Part shown: positions 51,010 through 59,348 of the stretch, piece by piece
Layout: each line of letters starts with the position of its first letter
Position numbering within the stretch: position 1 is the first letter of the stretch
Source of the DNA: Shewanella halifaxensis HAW-EB4
Lineage (GTDB): Bacteria > Pseudomonadota > Gammaproteobacteria > Enterobacterales > Shewanellaceae
Length of the DNA: 64,000 nt
Direction: 5' to 3'
NCBI RefSeq assembly: GCF_000019185.1
Contig: NC_010334.1
Coordinates: 4,340,001 to 4,404,000 of the forward strand
Notes under the pieces: model-generated
Told to the model about the DNA's origin: nothing
Databases searched by the model: none
The model's input: the letters and a program-made list of their open reading frames with translations, nothing else
Position numbers and translations under genes: made by a program

Positions 51010-52605
51010 TTAATTAGGTTTGGGCTTAAGCTTCTCTGCTAGCCGAGTCGCGTTTCTTGCGGTAATGCCATAGATAGATAGCTGCGGGTTTGCCCCTAAG
51101 CTGGTCGGGAATATCGAGCCGTCCATCACCGATAAGTTTTCGAAATAGTGAGACTCGCCGAAACTGTTAACCATAGATAATTTTGGGTCTTCTCCCATAG
51201 GGCAGCCGCCCATGACATGCGCCGATGCAACAACGGTTTTAAGTGGCGCCAGCTCCATATCCTTAATGGCTTTTTTGGCCTCTTTCCAGCTCGACAGATA
51301 GGGCATCCCCTCGCTAATCGGCAGTACTTGCTGCGCGCCTGCGGCAAACTGCAGCTCGGCCATACTGGCATAGGCTCGCCTTGCTGCACGCCAAAATGCA
51401 TCGGTGAGCGGGTAATCTAAGGTGCTGCCATACTCGGTTAGCTTGACCTGCCCGCCTTGGCTATTTTCATGATAGCCATCTCTCACTAGGGCAATAGTCA
51501 CCTGTAATTGATTAAACTTTTCCATCAAGTGTGCGTGACTTTTACCGTAACCAATAGTTTTTGAGGCGATCAAAATCGGATGAATTGGCGGGACTTCGAG
51601 TTTATAGCCTAGCTCACCATCGGCGCTATTCTGCCAGACAAATTCATCGGAATAGATAGACTGAGGCGCACCGCTGTGGCCATTAATCGGGTCGCTAAAC
51701 ACCGCGCCACTCAACAAGGTCGGATGCAAGAAAGTACGCTTACCTATAACCTCATGTGGATCGGGAAGTTTAGAGCGTAACATGATGGTCGGCGTATGAA
51801 TGGCACCTGCGGCCAAGATATAATGCTTAGCCTTAAACATGACTTCGACTGGCAAGGGTTTCATCTTTTTGTCGACCGCTTGGGCTTTAACCGCAAAAAT
51901 CTTGTCGTTGTGATACTCAAGCTTAATGACTTGAGCTTGACTCACCAATGTGGCCCCACGTTCGAGGGCCGCGGGGATGGTGGTGACCAACATGGACTGT
52001 TTAGCGTTTACCGGGCAGCCCATGCCGCAATATCCCGTATTCCAACAGCCAAGCACATTGCGCTTAATCACAGTGTAATCCCAACCGAGCTGTTCGCAGC
52101 CCTGCTTTAATGCTTGGTTATTACGGTTAGGCTCATAGGCCCACTTGCTGATATTGAGTCGCTGCTCCATCTTCTCAAACCAAGGGTCAAGCTCTGAGCG
52201 AGAAAGGCCTGTAACGGATTTCGTTTTGGCCCAATATTCAAGAGCAGGCTCAGGTGTGCGAATAGAGGTGGTCCAGTTAACCGTAGTTGAACCGCCCACC
52301 GCGCGCCCCTGAAATATGCCAATGGCCTTATCTGTGGTCTTCATACCCGCCGCTTGTTGGTAGAGGTCGGGATAGGCGACTCGCTCCTCCATGACAAAGT
52401 CTTTCGAAGACTTAAGCGCCCCCCCCTCGACGATAATCACCGACAGGCCTGCCTCTGTCAGAATTTCTGCCGCGACACCGCCGCCCGCGCCACTACCAAC
52501 AATGACGACATCGGCCTCTAAGGATTGGTTTTCGGTGAGCTTAGAGGCATTTATATGTGCCCAGCCTGAATCTAAGCCAATTACGATTGGATCTTCAATG
52601 GCCAC
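51010..52605 (-). CDS. GMC-family FAD oxidoreductase (sugar/alcohol dehydrogenase large-subunit type)
   Basis: 531 residues. FAD-binding Rossmann motif VVIVGSGAGGGVAAEIL (about 32-48), GMC signature region GRAVGGSTTVNWTTSIRTP (about 100-118), a Cys-rich loop GCWNTGYCGMGCPVNAKQSM, and the C-terminal catalytic His in SAHVMGGCPMGED, with NPQLSIYGITARNATRLAEKL closing the FAD site. This is the membrane-bound dehydrogenase branch (gluconate/fructose/sorbitol-type or choline-like), which passes electrons to the respiratory chain. A Tat-signal small subunit is encoded 48 bp upstream. No cytochrome c subunit gene is adjacent. The substrate is not predictable. Confidence 0.88.
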   Translation of the reverse strand: MAIEDPIVIGLDSGWAHINASKLTENQSLEADVVIVGSGAGGGVAAEILTEAGLSVIIVEGGALKSSKDFVMEERVAYPDLYQQAAGMKTTDKAIGIFQGRAVGGSTTVNWTTSIRTPEPALEYWAKTKSVTGLSRSELDPWFEKMEQRLNISKWAYEPNRNNQALKQGCEQLGWDYTVIKRNVLGCWNTGYCGMGCPVNAKQSMLVTTIPAALERGATLVSQAQVIKLEYHNDKIFAVKAQAVDKKMKPLPVEVMFKAKHYILAAGAIHTPTIMLRSKLPDPHEVIGKRTFLHPTLLSGAVFSDPINGHSGAPQSIYSDEFVWQNSADGELGYKLEVPPIHPILIASKTIGYGKSHAHLMEKFNQLQVTIALVRDGYHENSQGGQVKLTEYGSTLDYPLTDAFWRAARRAYASMAELQFAAGAQQVLPISEGMPYLSSWKEAKKAIKDMELAPLKTVVASAHVMGGCPMGEDPKLSMVNSFGESHYFENLSVMDGSIFPTSLGANPQLSIYGITARNATRLAEKLKPKPN

Positions 52606-52653
52606 AAGCTACCCCTTCCCCATAGTGTTTATTAATAACATCACTTCATATCC

Positions 52654-53172
52654 TCAAGAGTTCATATCTTCAAGGAACGTCGGCTTAGCATAATGCAATC
52701 GACTCCAGTGGTCAGGGCTGGAGTAATAACTCGCCAGTACTAATTCTCGCAATCCTTGGTAAGCAGTAACCATCATGTCCATGTAGCTTGTACGCCAACT
52801 TTGTAGCATCTCAATCAGCTCAGGCTGGTTACGTAACATCAAGGGGGTCATGCTACCGGTCAAAATCAGTAGACCTAAGCGCCCTTCAAGCATTTCGAGC
52901 AGCTGCTCGAGCTCAGCTTGGCTTTCTTGAGGGAGGATAGAGATGGTGTGTTCAATGGAATCTAAGGTACGGTTTATCGCGTCGCGTTTTAATGTAGCAA
53001 CATCTGGCAGGGCGCCATCTAAAAATACCGGCACAAGAACACTAAATAACAAACGATGTTTGTCATCAAGCTCTTTATTGACACTGACATAATCCGACGA
53101 GCAATAATTAACTCCCAGCGCCAAGCATGCTGTTCCGGCTAATGCAGTCGTGATAAAAGTACGTCGCTCCAT
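52654..53172 (-). CDS. Tat-signal small subunit of the GMC dehydrogenase
   Basis: 172 residues. The N-terminus has a twin-arginine signal (MERRTFITTALAGTACLALG) and the mature part is helical, like gluconate 2-dehydrogenase subunit 3: SVLVPVFLDGALPDVATLKRDAINRTLDSIEH ..., GLLILTGSMTPLMLRN, YQGLRELVLASYYSSPDHW. Such subunits are exported folded and carry the FAD subunit out in a 'hitch-hiker' complex. It is the first gene of a two-gene operon with the GMC oxidoreductase, inserted between yheS and yheT relative to the enterobacterial order. Confidence 0.82.
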   Translation of the reverse strand: MERRTFITTALAGTACLALGVNYCSSDYVSVNKELDDKHRLLFSVLVPVFLDGALPDVATLKRDAINRTLDSIEHTISILPQESQAELEQLLEMLEGRLGLLILTGSMTPLMLRNQPELIEMLQSWRTSYMDMMVTAYQGLRELVLASYYSSPDHWSRLHYAKPTFLEDMNS

Positions 53173-53339
53173 CGCGTCCTCTCACTCCTATTATTGATTT
53201 CACTGCGTCCAAACATCACTGCCCAGACACTGACAGCGGCAAACAAAGCGAATAAAAATACCGGTTCAAAATCTATGTTACACTCTGTTGACAATAACAA
53301 TTAAACATACGTTTTAATTTTCAGCAATAGCCAATTACT

Positions 53340-54320
53340 ATGAGCCAGATATTTTCTCCCCCTTGGTGGGCCAAAAATCCCCATATCCAGACGATTTTGC
53401 CAGTACTCACTAAAGTGGACAGACCACAACTGCGGCGTGAACGGTTAGAGCTTAGCGACGGTGATTTTATTGATCTCGATTGGCAAGGTTCACCTAGAGA
53501 TGAACAGCCCATATTGGTGATTATTCACGGCTTAGAGGGGAGTGCACAATCCCATTACGCACGCCGTATGCTCGCAGCCAGTAAGGCGTTAAACCTATGC
53601 ACAGTGGTACATCATCACCGTAGCTGCTCCGGCGAACTCAACCGACTCCCTCGGGGGTATCACAGCGGTGATACTCAAGATCTGCAAACCAGCTTGAGTC
53701 ACTTAAAGACTCTACACCCTAACTGTCGCTTACTCGCGGTTGGCTATAGCTTAGGCGGCAATGTATTGGTCAAATATCAAGGTGAACAGCAAGATAACAG
53801 CTTAATTGACCGAGGTGTTGCAGTCTCTGCCCCTCTGCAGCTGGGCTCCTGCGCCAACCGATTGGAAAAAGGCTTCTCTAAGCTCTACCAAAGCTACCTT
53901 ATCAAGCAGCTTCAGCAGAAGATGCGCGGTAAAGTGGCAAGACCTGAACTCGCGCCCCTGATGCCAATTAGTCAGAGCGAGATTAATCGACTCACTACCT
54001 TCTACGCATTCGATGATAAGATCACTGCGCCATTACACGGTTTTGCCGATGTCCACGATTACTATACTCGTGCTAGCGGCTTGCCATACTTAAGCCAGAT
54101 CACTAACCCGACCTTAGTGATGCATGCTAAAGACGATCCCTTTATGACCCATGCGGTGATCCCATCTCAGTCTCAGCTATCTGAGCAAGTGCAATATGAA
54201 CTGCACGAAAATGGTGGCCATGTGGGGTTTATCGATGGAGGAAGTCCGTGGCGCCCCCAATATTATCTTGAAAAACGTGTATTGAATTTTTTAACCTCAT
54301 TGGAAATATCCTTATGTTAG
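53340..54320 (+). CDS. yheT: Alpha/beta hydrolase YheT
   Basis: 326 residues. YheT-type hydrolase: PPWWAKNPHIQTILPVL at the N-terminus, oxyanion region IIHGLEGSAQSHYARRM, HHRSCSGELNRLPRGYHSGDT, nucleophile elbow GYSLGGN (Ser about 142), acid in HAKDDPFM and His in NGGHVGFI. This is a complete catalytic triad. Physiological substrate unknown (esterase activity known for the family). The stop overlaps yheU by 7 bp; the yheT-yheU-prkB order matches E. coli. Confidence 0.94.
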   Translation: MSQIFSPPWWAKNPHIQTILPVLTKVDRPQLRRERLELSDGDFIDLDWQGSPRDEQPILVIIHGLEGSAQSHYARRMLAASKALNLCTVVHHHRSCSGELNRLPRGYHSGDTQDLQTSLSHLKTLHPNCRLLAVGYSLGGNVLVKYQGEQQDNSLIDRGVAVSAPLQLGSCANRLEKGFSKLYQSYLIKQLQQKMRGKVARPELAPLMPISQSEINRLTTFYAFDDKITAPLHGFADVHDYYTRASGLPYLSQITNPTLVMHAKDDPFMTHAVIPSQSQLSEQVQYELHENGGHVGFIDGGSPWRPQYYLEKRVLNFLTSLEISLC

Positions 54321-54568
54321 TGCCTTATGAGTCTTTAACTCAGTTACCTAGCGAAACTTTTGACAACCTCATCAAAGAATATTTAATCAGCCAGGTGGAA
54401 GATGGCAGCTTCTCTGGCGATGGCGAGCACTGCATGGATAAAGCAACTATCCAGTGTAAAGCTGCACTCAAGCAGGGTATTTTGGTCGTTGAATACAATG
54501 AAGAAGAGGAGTCCATCGGCATAAGGCGTAAAGAAGATGTCGTGTATCAAGAGGTGGATAGCGATTAA
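54314..54568 (+). CDS. yheU: YheU family protein (UPF0270)
   Basis: 84 residues. MLVPYESLTQLPSETFDNLIKEYLISQVEDGSFSG and LKQGILVVEYNEEEESIGI are characteristic of UPF0270. Small, acidic and cytoplasmic; function unknown. It is translationally coupled to yheT by a 7-bp overlap. Confidence 0.93.
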   Translation: MLVPYESLTQLPSETFDNLIKEYLISQVEDGSFSGDGEHCMDKATIQCKAALKQGILVVEYNEEEESIGIRRKEDVVYQEVDSD

Positions 54569-54720
54569 GCCTCACGTTTAGGTCATAGATTGACCTAAAC
54601 GCAGCGAGTCCGTATAACTTAAGATACTAAACCGCAATCTGCTTACCAGTAGTCACTATAGTTAGCCTAAATAGGCGAAGGTAAAAGTGATAGTTAACTA
54701 TCTATATTTTGGGTAAAAAA

Positions 54721-55608
54721 ATGTCAGCGAAACATCCTATTATTGCAGTAACTGGCTCCTCTGGTGCAGGCACGACGACCACGACAACCGCATTCAACCA
54801 TATCTTTAGGCAACTAGGTATCAACGCCGCGATTGTTGAAGGTGATAGTTTTCATCATTTCACCCGCCCAGAAATGGCGGTGATGATCCGCAAAGAGAAG
54901 ACCGAGAATCGAAATATTAGCTATTTCGGTCCAGAAGCCAATGACTTCAACCGCTTAGAGCAGTGCTTTGGCGATTACAGTAATACCGGACAAGGTGAGA
55001 CGCGAGCCTACTTACACACCTTCGATGAAGCAGTGCCATTTAACCAGATGCCCGGCACCTTTACCCAATGGCACCCTCTGCCAGAAAATACCGACATGCT
55101 TTATTACGAAGGTTTACATGGTGGGGTTGTCACCGATGGCTGCGATGTAGCTCAGCATGTCGATCTGCTCATAGGCATGGTGCCAATCGTCAATCTTGAG
55201 TGGATCCAAAAAATTATTCGAGACACCTCAGAGCGCGGTCATAGCCGTGAAAAAGTGATGGACTCGATTGTGCGTAGCATGGATGATTATATTAATCATA
55301 TGACACCACAGTTTTCTCGTACTCATATCAATTTCCAGCGTGTACCAACGGTTGATACATCAAATCCATTTAGCGCAAAAAGCATTCCTACGTTAGATGA
55401 AAGCTTTGTGGTGATCCGTTTTCGTGGTATCAAAAATGTTGACTTCCCCTATTATCTACGAATGATCCAAGGCTCATTTATGTCTCGGGTCAATACTCTC
55501 GTAGTACCTGGTGGAAAAATGTCATTGGCGATGGAGTTAATTCTAACCCCACTGGTAAAAGACCTGATGGATAAGCGACTACAGCTTATTGCCCAAGAAG
55601 GTGAGTAA
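54721..55608 (+). CDS. prkB: Phosphoribulokinase-family protein PrkB
   Basis: 295 residues from ATG 54721 (GGGT upstream; a TTG at 54709 is rejected). P-loop GSSGAGTTTTT (about 12-22), GDSFHHFTRPEM, ISYFGPEANDF, YYEGLHGGVVT, and VNLEWIQKIIRDTSERGHSREKVMDSIVRSM make it very similar to E. coli PrkB (289 residues). It belongs to the uridine kinase/phosphoribulokinase superfamily. A Calvin-cycle role is not implied, as no Rubisco is present; its physiological substrate is unclear. It is next to yheU and, after a tandem repeat region and a Sel1 gene, crp, as in the yheU-prkB-(yhfA)-crp order. Confidence 0.93.
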   Translation: MSAKHPIIAVTGSSGAGTTTTTTAFNHIFRQLGINAAIVEGDSFHHFTRPEMAVMIRKEKTENRNISYFGPEANDFNRLEQCFGDYSNTGQGETRAYLHTFDEAVPFNQMPGTFTQWHPLPENTDMLYYEGLHGGVVTDGCDVAQHVDLLIGMVPIVNLEWIQKIIRDTSERGHSREKVMDSIVRSMDDYINHMTPQFSRTHINFQRVPTVDTSNPFSAKSIPTLDESFVVIRFRGIKNVDFPYYLRMIQGSFMSRVNTLVVPGGKMSLAMELILTPLVKDLMDKRLQLIAQEGE

Positions 55609-55694
55609 CTTTAGCTAAGTCACGGACTATTAAGTTTAGTTTAAGCCTGCTTATGTAGACTGCGCTTATCGGGATTTCAGGCGAAAGAACGATA

Positions 55695-55759
55695 AGTTAG
55701 CAGTCCCTTGGAGGTAAATTCCCCCATCTTGATCTGTTTGTTTCCTTGGGATTGCTAAC
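55695..55759 (+). other. Long-range inverted repeat at the head of the tandem array
   Basis: GTTAGCAGTCCC (55695-55706) is complementary to GGGATTGCTAAC (55748-55759) inside the first repeat unit (one G-T wobble), so an RNA from here could form a 12-bp stem over a 41-nt loop. Confidence 0.6.
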
Positions 55760-56140
55760 TGACCTCTTCTTAGCTTTTTAATTCAAAAACAAAATTTAGA
55801 AACTTAAATAGTAAATTCCACCTTCACGCTTGATCTGTTTGTTTCCTTGGGATTGCTGACTGACCTCTTCTTAGCTTTTTAATTCAAAAACAAAATTTAG
55901 AAACTTAAATAGCAAATTCCACCTTCACGCTTGATCTGTTTGTTTCCTTGGGATTGCTAACTGACCCACCTTAAATTCTAAAATAAAACTTCAAAGCAAA
56001 TTTCCAAAGTAAATTCCATCTTCATGCTTGATCTGTTTGTTTCCTTGGGATTTCTGACTGACCTTTCTAACCTTAAAACTCCAAAGTAAATTCCACCTTC
56101 ACGCTTGATCTGTTTGTTTCCTTGGGATTGCTAGCTGACC
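55728..56140 (+). repeat. Five-copy tandem repeat downstream of prkB
   Basis: A 37-bp core beginning CTTGATCTGTTTGTTTCC and ending TTGCTAACTGACC occurs at 55728, 55829, 55930, 56027 and 56104, i.e. at periods of 101, 101, 97 and 77 bp. The AT-rich links between units 1-2 and 2-3 are nearly identical too (AAAACAAAATTTAGAAAC ... AAATTCCACCTTCACG), while later links are shortened and diverged. No open frame runs through it and no Cas genes are present. It fills the prkB-Sel1 gap (55609-56272). Confidence 0.9.
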
Positions 56141-56213
56141 TCTTCCAAAATTTTTAAGCTAAAGAAAGCGTTATATGCGGGCTAGATTGAGGATGTTTAG
56201 ATTTATTAGCTAC

Positions 56214-56239
56214 AAAAAAAGCTCCTATTTAGGAGCTTT
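56214..56239 (-). terminator. Terminator of the Sel1-repeat gene
   Basis: AAAGCTCCTA/TAGGAGCTTT with a 2-nt loop; on the minus strand it runs into TTTTTTTGTAGC. Confidence 0.85.
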
Positions 56240-56272
56240 CTATTCATGAGTGCTATCAACTACCAGTCATAG

Positions 56273-57055
56273 TTAATTACCAATTAACGGTAATACTTCA
56301 CGATAAGGTTCATAGTTTTGATAGGTTTTTAAACGTTGCTTAAACTCAGCCGTTTTACTTTGATCTGCACTTAAATCTAACGCTTTAATGGCTTTTTGCT
56401 GAGTCGAGATAGCGGCGTTAAAATCACCTATTTCGGCATATGCGGCAGCAAGGTTATCTAAGTTTGTCGGGTCTTGCTCATTTGACTCCAGCAATGCAAG
56501 TGATAACTCTAGCGCCTTATTGCCATTACGATATTGCGCTTCTGGACAGGTCGCCAAAATCCAAGCAACATTACCTAGGGAAGCCATATCCCCTACCGCA
56601 TTAAACTGATCGACTGCCTTACCACAGTTACGCTCAACCCCTTGGCCACCAGCAGCATAAATAAAACCCAGTCTAAAATTAGCCCACTTATTTCCCTGCT
56701 GACTCAATTTGCTATACCACAGCTCTGCCGTCGATATGTCGCGCTTAATCAAGCTACCTTCAAATGCTAAATCAGCGATAGTCTGCTGTGCTTTTACATG
56801 TCCAAGCTCGGCAGCATCGGTGAGCCACTGCATTCCCAAGTCTCTATCTTGTGCGACAAAACGACCAGATAAGTACATTAAACCCAAAAGATATTGTGCA
56901 TCTTCATCCCCCTGGGTCGCTTTTAGTTGTATGTGTGCTAAACGGCTTGCCTCTTCGGCGCCTTGAGGTTGCGGAATAGAGAACGCGCTAGCCCCATTGC
57001 TTAAAGCTAAAAAAAAGACCACCACAGTATTTAAAATCCAAGGTCTACATCTCAT
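56273..57055 (-). CDS. Secreted Sel1/TPR-repeat protein
   Basis: 260 residues. Signal peptide (MRCRPWILNTVVVFFLALSNGASA). Sel1-like repeats follow (A..G...AQYLLGLMYLSGRFVAQDRDLGMQWLTDAAELGHVKAQQTIADLAFEGS..., about 40-150), then a TPR-like pair (ALELSLALLESNEQDPTNLDNLAAAYAEIGDFNAAISTQQKAIKAL, about 180-225). It is probably a periplasmic scaffold binding other proteins. Divergent from crp across a 454-bp gap. Partner unknown. Confidence 0.85.
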   Translation of the reverse strand: MRCRPWILNTVVVFFLALSNGASAFSIPQPQGAEEASRLAHIQLKATQGDEDAQYLLGLMYLSGRFVAQDRDLGMQWLTDAAELGHVKAQQTIADLAFEGSLIKRDISTAELWYSKLSQQGNKWANFRLGFIYAAGGQGVERNCGKAVDQFNAVGDMASLGNVAWILATCPEAQYRNGNKALELSLALLESNEQDPTNLDNLAAAYAEIGDFNAAISTQQKAIKALDLSADQSKTAEFKQRLKTYQNYEPYREVLPLIGN

Positions 57056-57445
57056 GAAGGGCTCCTACAACGCATTAAAAATGACTGTGAACAAGAAAAT
57101 AGCTACCGTCTTTTTATATTATTCTGTCTCAAGTTAGCCAGAAGTTGGTCAAAAAGTCGAGTGCAAATAACTCCGGGTTGCTAATGAGAATTGTTTTACA
57201 TCGATAATATTTCGCAATTTGAGGCAATAAATACACGCAGAAATCCAGCCCAGCATTCATTCGAGATAAAAATGATTGTAACAAGATGTGATACAAGCCT
57301 AATTGTTAACTCAACAATCAGGCTTAGTAGCGGATTCAGTTGACATATATCACTAATGTATCAAAATACCCTATATCTAAATGGTTATTCAGCTTTGGTT
57401 AAGTCGATCTAAAGTAAGACTTCTATCAAGGTTTTAATCACTTAA

Positions 57446-57474
57446 TTGACGTAAGATACTTAATTAGCATATTC
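57446..57474 (+). promoter_or_regulatory. Candidate crp promoter
   Basis: TTGACG (57446-57451), 17-bp spacer, ATATTC (57469-57474), 36 bp before the crp ATG. A second TTGACA at 57340 lacks a good -10. No convincing CRP site was seen in 57056-57509, although autoregulation is common for crp. Confidence 0.35.
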
Positions 57475-57509
57475 TTACTTTTAATGTAAATCAGCCGAGG
57501 AACATAGGC

Positions 57510-58145
57510 ATGGCTCTGATTGGAAAGCCAAAACCAGATCCAACTTTGGAATGGTTTTTATCACACTGTCACATTCATAAATATCCAGCCAAAAGTACTT
57601 TGATCCACGCTGGTGAAGATTCTGATACGCTTTACTACATAGTGAAAGGCTCTGTAGCTGTCTTGATTAAAGACGAAGAAGGTAAAGAGATGATTCTTTC
57701 TTACCTAAACCAGGGTGACTTCATCGGTGAGCTTGGCTTGTTTGAAGAACAAGCTGAACGTACTGCATGGGTTCGCGCTAAGCAAGCTTGTGAAATTGCT
57801 GAGATCTCTTATAAGAAGTTCAAGCAATTAATCCAAGTTAACCCTGAAATTCTGATGAAGCTTTCATCTCAGATGGCTTACCGTCTGCATAGCACAAGTC
57901 AAAAAGTAGGTGATCTTGCTTTCCTTGATGTTGCTGGAAGAATTGCACAGACATTGCTTCACCTTGCTAAGCAGCCAGATGCGATGACGCATCCTGATGG
58001 CATGCAAATTAAGATCACTCGTCAAGAGATTGGCCAAATCGTTGGTTGTTCTCGTGAGACTGTGGGTCGAATCTTAAAAATGCTTGAAGAGCAAAGCCTT
58101 ATTCAAGCTCACGGTAAAACTATCGTGGTTTACGGAACGCGCTAA
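57510..58145 (+). CDS. crp: cAMP receptor protein CRP
   Basis: 211 residues, like E. coli CRP (210). cAMP-binding domain: IVKGSVAVLIKDEEGKEMILSYLNQGDFIGELGLFEEQAERTAWVRAK, with the cyclic-nucleotide Gly-Glu-Leu and Arg-x-Ala-Trp motifs. C-helix MKLSSQMAYRLHSTSQKVGDLAFLDVAGRIAQTL; HTH IKITRQEIGQIVGCSRETVGRILKMLEEQ, with the DNA-contacting R-E-T-V-G-R. It is a global regulator; in Shewanella, CRP is known to control anaerobic respiration genes. Ribosome site GAGGAA precedes the ATG. Confidence 0.98.
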   Translation: MALIGKPKPDPTLEWFLSHCHIHKYPAKSTLIHAGEDSDTLYYIVKGSVAVLIKDEEGKEMILSYLNQGDFIGELGLFEEQAERTAWVRAKQACEIAEISYKKFKQLIQVNPEILMKLSSQMAYRLHSTSQKVGDLAFLDVAGRIAQTLLHLAKQPDAMTHPDGMQIKITRQEIGQIVGCSRETVGRILKMLEEQSLIQAHGKTIVVYGTR

Positions 58146-58183
58146 GCCAGTATTAAGCTCGGTTTAAGACAGCTTCTATAAAG

Positions 58184-58214
58184 TGGCCTGAGATTATCTC
58201 AGGCCATTTTTTTT
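58184..58214 (+). terminator. Terminator of crp
   Basis: 10-bp perfect stem TGGCCTGAGA/TCTCAGGCCA with loop TTA, followed by eight T. Confidence 0.95.
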
Positions 58215-58228
58215 ATTAGGAGTTCAGT

Positions 58229-58564
58229 GTGAAACTAGCATTATATCTATGCCTTTTGGCAGCGATGCTACACCAGCCTGCAGCGGTCGCTAATCAAAAA
58301 ATTGAAGTTCAGCACTACGAAGCACAAACCTTAGTTAACAGCGGTCAAATCCTCTCTCTTGATGTCACTCTCAACAGTATTCAAGCCATGTGTAATGGCA
58401 AGCTTATTGATGCTCACTTATATCAACATCAAGGCAAGTGGCGTTATGAGGTTCAGATTCGAACCTTAAAAGGACAGCTAGTAGATCTAGTGCTCGATGC
58501 GAGCACAGGCCAACTCGCTAAACCAGCCCAACTTCCAGCAAGCTGTAACACAGAAAAGCTGTAA
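58229..58564 (+). CDS. PepSY-like periplasmic protein
   Basis: 111 residues, GTG start with AGGAG 6 nt upstream. Signal peptide (MKLALYLCLLAAMLHQPAAVA), then one PepSY-type domain: Q..SLDVTLNSIQAMCNGKLIDAHLYQHQGKWRYEVQIRTLKGQLVDLVLDASTGQL. It lies 109 bp upstream of an OmpR-type response regulator and its kinase, a common arrangement in Shewanella and Vibrio, so it may modulate the sensor in the periplasm; that role is inferred. Confidence 0.83.
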   Translation: MKLALYLCLLAAMLHQPAAVANQKIEVQHYEAQTLVNSGQILSLDVTLNSIQAMCNGKLIDAHLYQHQGKWRYEVQIRTLKGQLVDLVLDASTGQLAKPAQLPASCNTEKL

Positions 58565-58673
58565 TAATGGCTTAAAAATCAAATCTTATTGCACCGAGGT
58601 GATACTTTTGGGTTAACATGAATTAACTCTGTAAATCGCCTGCCACTTTACACGGCACCATTGAGAGCACCCT

Positions 58674-59348
58674 ATGAAATTACTTCTTGTTGAAGACAAC
58701 ACCTTGTTAGTAGAAGAGCTTATTAAGCAACTTAAGCAAGCTGGTTATGTTACTGATACAACAGATAAAGTCAGTGAAGCTGATTACCTAATCAAAGAAA
58801 CCAACTACGACTGCGTCATTCTCGATATTGGTTTACCCGACGGCAACGGTTTGGAGCTACTAGAAACGTGGCGAGAGCAAGGTATTCATACCCCAGTCAT
58901 TATGCTAACGGCCCGTAGCCAATGGCACGAGAAAGTCGAAGGCTTCAACTCAGGTGCGGATGATTACCTTGGTAAACCCTTCCATACTCAGGAGTTACTG
59001 GTACGTATTCAGGCACTCATTCAACGTGCCCACGGTAAGGCCAACACACCGAATAAACAGTTAACCTATGCAGGCGTTGCACTCGATGAAGGCCAGCAAT
59101 CTGTGACTGTCGGCGAGCAGACATATGAACTTACCGCAATGGAGTTTAGGTTATTAAAAATCTTCCTTATGTCGCCTAAAAAACTCTTATCGAAAGCGCA
59201 GCTTACCGACAAGCTTTATCAGTTTGATGATGAAAAAGAGAGTAATGTGGTTGAAGTATATGTGACCCACCTACGTAAAAAACTCGGTAAAACGGCTATT
59301 GAAACTCGTCGCGGTCAAGGATATATCTTTCACGGCCTCGCTCAATGA
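58674..59348 (+). CDS. OmpR/PhoP-type response regulator
   Basis: 224 residues. Receiver domain with acidic pocket E8-D9, phospho-acceptor D in CVILDIGLPDGNGLELL (about D52), T in IMLTARSQW and K in GKPFHTQELLVR. A winged-helix output domain follows (YELTAMEFRLLKIFLMSPKKLLSKAQLTDKLYQFDDEKESNVVEVYVTHLRKKLGKTAIETRRGQGYIF). The kinase gene begins inside its stop (4-bp overlap). It resembles the PhoP/QseB group; targets are not known. Confidence 0.93.
   Translation: MKLLLVEDNTLLVEELIKQLKQAGYVTDTTDKVSEADYLIKETNYDCVILDIGLPDGNGLELLETWREQGIHTPVIMLTARSQWHEKVEGFNSGADDYLGKPFHTQELLVRIQALIQRAHGKANTPNKQLTYAGVALDEGQQSVTVGEQTYELTAMEFRLLKIFLMSPKKLLSKAQLTDKLYQFDDEKESNVVEVYVTHLRKKLGKTAIETRRGQGYIFHGLAQ

Noticed and set aside
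54721..55608. Calvin-cycle phosphoribulokinase
   Set aside because: It is the PrkB type in its usual crp neighbourhood, without any carbon-fixation gene in the window.
55728..56140. CRISPR array
   Set aside because: Five units share not only the core but also the intervening sequence, periods are about 100 bp, and no cas genes are near. It is a tandem repeat, not a repeat-spacer array.
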